This document shows, piece by piece, positions 42,591 through 49,042 of a DNA stretch of 49,042 nucleotides (positions are counted from its first letter, which is position 1; every line of letters begins with the position of its first letter). This DNA is from Flagellimonas amphidinii (lineage in GTDB: Bacteria; Bacteroidota; Bacteroidia; Flavobacteriales; Flavobacteriaceae), in NCBI RefSeq assembly GCF_013090115.1, contig NZ_JABFNN010000036.1, positions 1 to 49,042 on the forward strand, read 5' to 3'. Both the position numbers and the translations under genes were made by a program. Below the pieces are notes generated by a model that was not told the DNA's origin, ran no database searches, and saw only the letters and a program-made list of their open reading frames with translations.

Positions 42591-42820
42591 CTTTGCTACT
42601 TTTAACAAAAATTTAATGCAAAACCCCTCTACAATTAAAAGGGGTGTTATTCCCAACAACACCAATCTTTTAAAATACCCCAATAATATATAAGGTTAAA
42701 CCAGTGTATATTTTTGATTTTGAGATAATGATAATTTTACAACACTCATTTTCAACATATACATAATTTTTAAGTTTTTTCTACATACGTTGATGAATTA
42801 TGTGATATTTATTAAAATCA

Positions 42821-42852
42821 TTGTCATTTTTCCATCTCTAATGATATATTTG
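42821..42852 (+). promoter_or_regulatory. Promoter of gltB-gltD
   Basis: TTG (42821-42823), a 21-base spacer and TATATTTG (42845-42852) match the Bacteroidota consensus. The gltB ATG follows 14 bases later. Confidence 0.6.
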
Positions 42853-42865
42853 AATAAATATCGTA

Positions 42866-45800
42866 ATGATGAGATTGGAAAAACAAGGGCTGTATCTACC
42901 AGAATTTGAGCACGATAACTGCGGAGCAGGATTTATTTGTAGTTTAAAAGGAAGAAAATCCAACGACATAATTCACAAGGCGTTGGAAATTCTAGAAAAA
43001 CTGGAACATCGAGGCGCTGTTAGTGCCGATGGCAAGACAGGTGATGGTGCAGGAATCCTAATTGACATTCCTCATGACTTCTTTACCGAAGTATGTCCAT
43101 TTGAGCTTCCAAAAGCAGGAGAATATGCCGTTGCCAACGTTTTTCTTCCTCAAAAAGAAAATCAACGAGATTTTTGCATAACCACTTTCGAAGAAAACCT
43201 TAAAAAACAAGGGCTACAACTTTTGGGCTGGAGGAATGTCCCCGTAAACAGATCTGTTCCGGGAAGGATAGCCAAAGAAACAGAACCTTTTGTAAAACAA
43301 GTTTTTATAGGTAAAGGGGAGGCTTTGGACGATTTCCAATTCAACTTAAAACTCTTCATTGCAAGAAAAATAACAGAGCATACAATTATTGAAAGTAAGC
43401 TCTCCCAGCTTCAATTTTTCTATTTGCCAAGCCTTTCAACCAAGATTATCATTTTTAAAGGACTTTTGGTGCCCAACGATATCAGCAGATATTATGAAGA
43501 TCTTTTAGATCCAAGAGTAGTAACCCGATTGTCTCTGGTCCACCAACGTTTTTCCACCAATACTTTTCCAACTTGGGATTTAGCACAGCCCTTTCGTTAT
43601 ATGTGCCACAATGGTGAAATCAACACCCTTCGTGGAAATGTTTCCAGAATGCGTTCCAGAGAAGAACTTATGGAAAGTGAATGGTTTGGAGAGGACATTA
43701 AAAAAATATTGCCCATTGTACTTCCCGGAAAATCGGATTCTGCCAGCATGGATATGGTGGTGGAATTATTACTGATGACCGGAAGATCACTCCCAGAAGT
43801 AATGATGATGTTAGTACCTGAAGCATGGGAAAAAAACAACGAAATGTCTGAAACCAAAAAGGCATTTTACGAATACAATTCCTGCTTAATGGAACCTTGG
43901 GACGGTCCTGCTTCCATCCCTTTTACGGATGGAAATTATATTGGTGCCGTTTTGGACCGTAATGGATTAAGGCCTTCAAGATATTCCGTAACCAAAAAAG
44001 GATATGTCATCATGTCCTCAGAAACCGGTGTGGTCGACTTAGAACCAGAAGACATTGAATTCCACGGTAGACTGGAGCCTGGTAAAATGTTCTTGGTAAA
44101 CATGGAAGAGGGGCGCATAGTCAATGATGAGGAAATCAAGGAGTCCATTGCCAAAAAACACCCTTACAAAAAGTGGCTGAAGAACAATTTGGTACACCTA
44201 AAGGATATTCCTTATAATGATTGCCCTGTATTTTATGGAGAGTTTCCTTTGGAAACCCGCACATCGGCCTTTGGATATACTTTAGAGGACATCAACACCA
44301 TAATCCTTCCCATGGCAAAGAATGGAAAGGAACCTATTGGTTCTATGGGGTCAGACACTCCCATAGCGGTACTATCGGAAAGACCTCAATTAGTCTACAA
44401 TTATTTCAAACAACTTTTCGCACAGGTTACCAACCCACCTTTGGATGGAATTCGCGAAGAAATGATTACCGACATCAGCCTAACCTTGGGTAGCGATCAT
44501 AACATATTTGATTTTTCTGAATTGCACTGTCGCAAACTGAAGATTCAAAATCCAGTGATTTCAAAAGAGGATTTGGATAAAATCAAAAATTACGATGCCA
44601 GTCCAGATTATAAAGTAGTCTCTATATCCATCTTATATGAAATTTCAAAAGGCCATAATGGTATAGAGGAAGCTCTAGAGGCTGTATTGACCAAAGCCTC
44701 CAACGCCATTGATGAAGGTGCCAACATTATAATTCTTTCAGATCGAATGGTAAGTGCCGAAATGGCTCCTATTCCTGCTTTATTGGCCTGCTCTTATGTA
44801 AATAGTGGTTTAAGGAAACTGGGGAAACGTTCTAAGTTGAGCATCATCGTAGAATCTGCCGAGCCTAGAGAGGTGCATCATTTCGCATTGCTCTTCGGAT
44901 TTGGGGCCAGTGCCATAAACCCATATTTGGTCAATGAGATCATCGGCCAACAAATTGAAGAAAACGATATTACTGAATACACTTTTGAAGAAGCCATAAA
45001 GAACTATAACAAGGCCATTGGCAAAGGGATTTTAAAAGTGATGAACAAAATTGGGATTTCCACTTTAAACTCTTACCGTGGCTCCCAACTATTCGAATGC
45101 ATTGGCATCAACACTAAAGTGGTGGATAAGTATTTTCCAAATACCCCAACAAGAATACAAGGTATTGGATTGTATGAAATTGAGAAGGAAGTTGCCAAAC
45201 GCCATAGAAAAGCATTCAAAAAACAGGAGTTAGCAGCCAATCTTGACTTGGAGATTGGCGGAGAGTACCGTTGGAGAAGGGATGGTGAAAAACACATGTT
45301 CAATCCATTAAGCATCGCCAAGCTTCAAAAAGCGGTACGCAATAACGAGCCGAAGACCTATAAGGAATACTCCGATTTGGTCAATGAGCAATCAAAACAT
45401 CTGATGACCATCCGTGGGTTGTTCGAGTTTTCAAACTTCGATCCAATCCCAATTGAAGAGGTGGAGCCTTGGACAGAAATTGTAAAACGCTTCAAAACAG
45501 GAGCTATGTCCTACGGAAGTATCAGTAAAGAGGCGCATGAGAACTTAGCGATTGCCATGAACCGAATCGGAGGAAAGAGCAATTCTGGTGAAGGAGGAGA
45601 GGATTCGGCTCGTTTCTATAAAAACCAATCGGGGGATTGGAGAAACAGTGCCATAAAACAGGTAGCATCAGGCAGGTTTGGGGTTACGTCCAACTATTTG
45701 ACCAATGCCAAAGAGATTCAAATAAAAATGGCACAAGGAGCTAAACCAGGTGAAGGAGGGCAACTTCCAGGCCCAAAGGTAAATCCTGCCATTGCCAAAA

Positions 45801-47374
45801 CTCGTAACTCAACTCCGTATGTGGGATTGATTTCTCCACCACCCCACCACGATATTTATTCCATTGAAGATCTTTCTCAATTGATCTATGACTTAAAATC
45901 AGCCAACCGAGAAGCAAGAATCAATGTAAAGCTAGTCTCTGAAGTAGGTGTTGGTACAGTAGCCGCCGGTGTAGCCAAAGCCAAAGCTGATGTTGTTCTG
46001 ATTTCTGGTTTTGATGGAGGTACAGGAGCCTCTCCATTGACTTCCTTGAAACATGCAGGACTTCCTTGGGAATTGGGAATAGCCGAAGCGCAGCAAACCT
46101 TGGTTTTAAACGATTTGCGAAACAGAATTGTCCTGGAATGTGACGGTCAACTGAAAACAGGAAGAGATGTTGCTATAGCTTGCCTTTTGGGAGCTGAAGA
46201 ATTTGGGTTTGCAACAGCTCCGTTGGTAGCTTCAGGTTGTGTAATGATGCGCGTTTGCCATTTGAATACCTGCCCCGTGGGAATAGCCACTCAAAACCCT
46301 GAACTCCGCAAAAAATTCAAGGGAAAACCTGAGCATGTAGTAAACTATATGTATTTCGTTGCACAAGAACTTCGGGAAATTATGGCCAAACTTGGTTTCC
46401 GAACGGTCAATGAAATGGTGGGACAAGTCCAAAAACTAGATAGAAAAAAAGCTATTGAACATTATAAAGCATCAGGAATCGATTTAAGTCCAATCTTATA
46501 TCAAGTTGATGTTCCGGAGGGCACAGAATTTTTCAATACTGAAAGTCAGGAACATGCTGTCAACAATTCCATTGAATTCGATATTATTGAAAAAGCTCAC
46601 CCTGCATTGTTCAGAAAGGAAAAAACCTCTTTGGATTTTCCAATCCACAACACTGATCGCGCAGTTGGAGCCATTATCAGTAATGAAATCTCTAAAATCT
46701 ATGGTGAAGATGGACTACCTGAAAACACCTTGAAATTGAATTTCACCGGTTCTGCAGGGCAAAGTTTTGGTGCATTCTCCACGAAGGGGTTGACTATGGT
46801 GGTCAATGGAAACACAAACGATTACTTAGGAAAGGGACTTTCAGGCGCTAAACTGATAATAAAAGTACCCTACAAATCCACATTACAACCCGAAAAGAAC
46901 ATCATCACAGGAAATGTGACACTATATGGGGCAACTTCTGGTGAAGCTTACATCAATGGAAAAGCAGGGGAACGTTTCTGTGTGCGTAACTCTGGGGCAA
47001 CTGCTGTTGTAGAAGGCATTGGAGACCATGGCTGCGAGTATATGACTGGAGGAGTAGCAGTTATTTTAGGTGCTGTCGGAAGAAATTTTGGTGCAGGCAT
47101 GAGTGGCGGTATCGCTTATGTTTATGATGTTGACAATACTTTTGAGAGCAGATGTAACGGCGAAGCTCTTAATTTGCTTCCTGTGGAAGAAGAACAGGAT
47201 ATAAACCAACTGCACACACTTATAGAAAATCACTACAACGCTACATTAAGTCCAATCGCTCAACATATTTTAGAAAATTGGGAAGAAAGTCTTCCAAAAT
47301 TCATAAAAGTATTCCCAGAGGAATATCGCCAAGCTTTAATCAGATTGGAAAAAGAAAAATTGCAAACCTTATAA
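42866..47374 (+). CDS. gltB: Glutamate synthase large (alpha) subunit
   Basis: A 1502-residue enzyme making glutamate from glutamine and 2-oxoglutarate. A short propeptide precedes the glutaminase nucleophile Cys19 in [11 protein letters not shown] (Ntn amidotransferase domain, ~19-410). The central and FMN-binding synthase domains follow ([68 protein letters not shown]). The 3Fe-4S cysteines are in [21 protein letters not shown]. The GltB C-terminal beta-helix includes [35 protein letters not shown]. It is followed after eight bases by gltD. Two ATGs are adjacent at the start; either leaves Cys19/18. Confidence 0.97.
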   Translation: MMRLEKQGLYLPEFEHDNCGAGFICSLKGRKSNDIIHKALEILEKLEHRGAVSADGKTGDGAGILIDIPHDFFTEVCPFELPKAGEYAVANVFLPQKENQRDFCITTFEENLKKQGLQLLGWRNVPVNRSVPGRIAKETEPFVKQVFIGKGEALDDFQFNLKLFIARKITEHTIIESKLSQLQFFYLPSLSTKIIIFKGLLVPNDISRYYEDLLDPRVVTRLSLVHQRFSTNTFPTWDLAQPFRYMCHNGEINTLRGNVSRMRSREELMESEWFGEDIKKILPIVLPGKSDSASMDMVVELLLMTGRSLPEVMMMLVPEAWEKNNEMSETKKAFYEYNSCLMEPWDGPASIPFTDGNYIGAVLDRNGLRPSRYSVTKKGYVIMSSETGVVDLEPEDIEFHGRLEPGKMFLVNMEEGRIVNDEEIKESIAKKHPYKKWLKNNLVHLKDIPYNDCPVFYGEFPLETRTSAFGYTLEDINTIILPMAKNGKEPIGSMGSDTPIAVLSERPQLVYNYFKQLFAQVTNPPLDGIREEMITDISLTLGSDHNIFDFSELHCRKLKIQNPVISKEDLDKIKNYDASPDYKVVSISILYEISKGHNGIEEALEAVLTKASNAIDEGANIIILSDRMVSAEMAPIPALLACSYVNSGLRKLGKRSKLSIIVESAEPREVHHFALLFGFGASAINPYLVNEIIGQQIEENDITEYTFEEAIKNYNKAIGKGILKVMNKIGISTLNSYRGSQLFECIGINTKVVDKYFPNTPTRIQGIGLYEIEKEVAKRHRKAFKKQELAANLDLEIGGEYRWRRDGEKHMFNPLSIAKLQKAVRNNEPKTYKEYSDLVNEQSKHLMTIRGLFEFSNFDPIPIEEVEPWTEIVKRFKTGAMSYGSISKEAHENLAIAMNRIGGKSNSGEGGEDSARFYKNQSGDWRNSAIKQVASGRFGVTSNYLTNAKEIQIKMAQGAKPGEGGQLPGPKVNPAIAKTRNSTPYVGLISPPPHHDIYSIEDLSQLIYDLKSANREARINVKLVSEVGVGTVAAGVAKAKADVVLISGFDGGTGASPLTSLKHAGLPWELGIAEAQQTLVLNDLRNRIVLECDGQLKTGRDVAIACLLGAEEFGFATAPLVASGCVMMRVCHLNTCPVGIATQNPELRKKFKGKPEHVVNYMYFVAQELREIMAKLGFRTVNEMVGQVQKLDRKKAIEHYKASGIDLSPILYQVDVPEGTEFFNTESQEHAVNNSIEFDIIEKAHPALFRKEKTSLDFPIHNTDRAVGAIISNEISKIYGEDGLPENTLKLNFTGSAGQSFGAFSTKGLTMVVNGNTNDYLGKGLSGAKLIIKVPYKSTLQPEKNIITGNVTLYGATSGEAYINGKAGERFCVRNSGATAVVEGIGDHGCEYMTGGVAVILGAVGRNFGAGMSGGIAYVYDVDNTFESRCNGEALNLLPVEEEQDINQLHTLIENHYNATLSPIAQHILENWEESLPKFIKVFPEEYRQALIRLEKEKLQTL

Positions 47375-47382
47375 TTTGAAAG

Positions 47383-48849
47383 ATGGGAAAGACGACTGGA
47401 TTTATGGAATATGACAGAAAGGTTGAGAGTTATGCCCCTGTCAAGGAACGTATCAAAAACTATAAGGAGTTTACCATCCCTCTTGAGGGTAGTGAACTGA
47501 AAAAACAAGGTGCAAGATGCATGGACTGTGGAATTCCCTTTTGCCACAGTGGTTGTCCATTAGGCAACCTAATTCCTGACTTTAACGATGCTGTTTATCA
47601 AGGAAAGTGGGAAAAAGCCGCTAAAATTTTACATTCAACAAACAATTTTCCAGAGTTTACAGGAAGATTATGTCCGGCTCCTTGCGAAGAAGCCTGTGTT
47701 CTTGGAATCAACGAAGACCCAGTATCCATAGAAAACATTGAAAAGAATATCGTTGAAACTGCTTTTGAGAAGGGTTGGATTCAACCTAAACTACCTATCA
47801 AACGTACTGGAAAAAAAGTGGCTGTTGTGGGTTCTGGACCAGCGGGTCTGGCAGCTGCTCAACAACTAAATAGAGCAGGTCATTCAGTTACAGTTTTTGA
47901 ACGGGATGAAAAACCAGGGGGGCTACTTCGATACGGTATTCCAGATTTCAAAATGGAAAAAAATATTATTGATCGTAGACTCGAAATCTTGGAAGCTGAG
48001 GAAATTACTTTTAAAACCGGGGTTCATATCGGAAAAGATATTGATGCAAACAATCTTAAAAAAGAGTTCGATGCTTTGGTACTTTGTGGTGGAGCCACAG
48101 TACGCCGACAACTTCCCATTCCAGGAGCAGATTTAAAAGGAGTTGTTCAAGCAATGGATTTCCTTCCACAGAACAACAGAAAAGTTGATGGTATCCCTTT
48201 TAAAGGAGATGAAATTTCAGCCAAAGGCAAAAAAGTGATTGTTATTGGTGGAGGAGATACTGGTTCAGATTGTATCGGCACTTCTATCAGACATGGGGCG
48301 GTTTCAGTAACTAATTTTGAAATTATGCCTAAATCCACTTCAGATAGACCAGAGGGTCAACCATGGCCATTTTGGCCCATGCGATTACGCACAAGTTCGT
48401 CTCATCAAGAAGGCGCAGATAGAGTTTTTAGCATTTCTACAAAAAAGTTCGTGGGAGACGAGCATGGCAATTTAAAAAGTCTGGTAACTGCGGAAGTAGA
48501 ATGGATCAGGGAACCTGGAAAACGTCCCATTCTTAAAGAAGTTGAAGGATCCGAAAAAGAATGGGATTGTGATTTAGCTTTACTGGCATTAGGTTTTACA
48601 GGCTCTGAAACTTCTATTGCTGACCAACTGGGACTAACAATGGATGCAAGAACCAATATTAATGCTTCTGCCGCAAATTATAAGACCAATGTTCCTGGTG
48701 TCTTTGCCGCAGGTGACCAAAGAAGAGGACAATCTCTTATCGTCTGGGCGATTTCAGAAGGCAGGCAAGCTGCTCACCATGTAGATGCCTATTTAATGGG
48801 AAGTTCAGAACTTCCCTTAAAAGGGAATGGAGATCTCCCAAGAGTATAA
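47383..48849 (+). CDS. gltD: Glutamate synthase small (beta) subunit, NADPH-dependent
   Basis: A 488-residue FAD/NADPH oxidoreductase feeding electrons to GltB. Two N-terminal cysteine clusters (RCMDCGIPFCHSGCPLGN at residues 45-62 and CPAPCEEACVLG) bind 4Fe-4S centres. The FAD Rossmann motif VVGSGPAGLAAAQQL, the NADPH motif VIGGGDTGSDCIG and the C-terminal GVFAAGDQRRGQSLIVWAISEGRQAA complete the fold. It is in an operon with gltB and ends 33 bases before a hairpin terminator. Confidence 0.97.
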   Translation: MGKTTGFMEYDRKVESYAPVKERIKNYKEFTIPLEGSELKKQGARCMDCGIPFCHSGCPLGNLIPDFNDAVYQGKWEKAAKILHSTNNFPEFTGRLCPAPCEEACVLGINEDPVSIENIEKNIVETAFEKGWIQPKLPIKRTGKKVAVVGSGPAGLAAAQQLNRAGHSVTVFERDEKPGGLLRYGIPDFKMEKNIIDRRLEILEAEEITFKTGVHIGKDIDANNLKKEFDALVLCGGATVRRQLPIPGADLKGVVQAMDFLPQNNRKVDGIPFKGDEISAKGKKVIVIGGGDTGSDCIGTSIRHGAVSVTNFEIMPKSTSDRPEGQPWPFWPMRLRTSSSHQEGADRVFSISTKKFVGDEHGNLKSLVTAEVEWIREPGKRPILKEVEGSEKEWDCDLALLALGFTGSETSIADQLGLTMDARTNINASAANYKTNVPGVFAAGDQRRGQSLIVWAISEGRQAAHHVDAYLMGSSELPLKGNGDLPRV

Positions 48850-48882
48850 AAGCAAATATCCAACCAAACCATTTTTTATGAG

Positions 48883-48913
48883 CTCCTTAAGATTATTCTT
48901 AGGGAGTTTTTTT
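48883..48913 (+). terminator. Rho-independent terminator after gltBD
   Basis: CTCCTTAAG / CTTAGGGAG, a 9-bp stem with one G-U pair and a 6-base loop, is followed by seven T. Confidence 0.8.
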
Positions 48914-48970
48914 ATTTGAGTAAACCTTCTTCATTTGGAAAGAAAAAGATAACGTATAAGTATACAAACA

Positions 48971-49003
48971 AAAAAGCCCCTTCACTGTTTGTGAGGGGGC
49001 TTC
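48971..49003 (-). terminator. Terminator of the minus-strand rRNA operon
   Basis: On the minus strand, AAGCCCCCTCAC and GTGAAGGGGCTT pair around AAACA, followed by a T run (AAAAAA at 48970-48975 on the plus strand). It lies directly beyond the 5S rRNA 3' end. Confidence 0.8.
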
Positions 49004-49007
49004 GAGG

Positions 49008-49042
49008 AAGGCGGCGACCTACTCTCCCACCTGGTGTGGCAG
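49008..49042 (-). rRNA. rrf: 5S ribosomal RNA, 3' end only (continues outside the window)
   Basis: The minus strand reads CTGCCACACCAGGTGGGAGA then GTAGGTCGCCGCCTT, the conserved 3' third of bacterial 5S rRNA (loop E/helix IV and the closing helix I strand). A terminator follows. The 3' end is placed within a few bases. The 23S and 16S genes should lie to the right. Confidence 0.88.

Larger units (their letters stand above)
42542..42865. other. 324-bp region between the acyl-CoA dehydrogenase gene and gltB
   Basis: No gene is seen. Two consecutive hairpins built on CCCCT/AGGGG arms (42571-42590 and 42623-42645) come first. A stretch rich in A/T follows, with a TATTTTTG element at 42709-42716 and the likely gltB promoter at 42821-42852. 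Confidence 0.6.

Noticed and set aside
1..49042. CRISPR arrays, insertion sequences, integrases, phage genes or toxin-antitoxin pairs
   Set aside because: None found on either strand. Repeats present are hairpins, the pdhC internal duplication, or paralogous genes. The tRNA genes show no adjacent integrase or duplicated 3' end suggesting an integrated element.

Overview
The window reads as chromosomal DNA of a marine-type Flavobacteriaceae bacterium (Bacteroidota). The evidence is type IX secretion and gliding genes (porV, gldJ), a cargo protein with a type IX sorting tail, a SusC/SusD outer-membrane pair, a PafA-type phosphatase, and promoters of the Bacteroidota form TTG-N16..21-TAnnTTTG. 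A Muricauda/Flagellimonas-like genus is plausible from protein flavour only. Most genes are housekeeping; there is no prophage, insertion sequence or CRISPR array.

Layout, 1-15 kb: the 3' end of a secreted T9SS cargo gene; a PafA-like alkaline phosphatase (-); mlaE-mlaF lipid-transport genes (+); a secreted metallophosphoesterase with a CBM9-like tail (+); a minus operon sprT-like / mannose-1-phosphate guanylyltransferase / DUF389; an AlkD-like HEAT protein with an extra C-terminal domain (+); an SDR and an M28 lipoprotein peptidase (-); pdhA-pdhC for the pyruvate dehydrogenase E1alpha and E2 subunits (-); cytidine deaminase (-).

15-31 kb: porV (-) is divergent from gldJ-murF (+), and porU is absent from between them. 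A small AraC-type regulator follows, then a susC-susD-lipoprotein operon ended by a strong terminator, tRNA-Val(GAC), and a minus-strand xylB-xylA operon with a LacI-type regulator that has its own promoter.

31-34.7 kb is the most interesting part. It is a compact, probably zinc-responsive locus: an ABC ATPase, an FtsX-like permease with a histidine-rich loop, two tandem paralogous exported proteins with a CFFC motif, and a Fur/Zur-type regulator, all translationally packed on the minus strand. A merC-like gene diverges from it. The shared intergenic region holds a 9-3-9 inverted repeat whose two GTTGC half-sites supply the TTG of both divergent promoters. The arrangement resembles the Zur-regulated PA4063-PA4066 type of locus known from Pseudomonas, in a Bacteroidota form with duplicated DUF3299-like proteins.

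34.7-49 kb: a PhoX-like (DUF839) Tat protein (-), tRNA-Val(TAC) (-), a minus cluster nhaD / exbB-exbD-tonB-folC, an acyl-CoA dehydrogenase (+), the glutamate synthase pair gltB-gltD (+), and at the right edge the 3' end and terminator of a minus-strand 5S rRNA gene. An rRNA operon therefore lies just outside the window.
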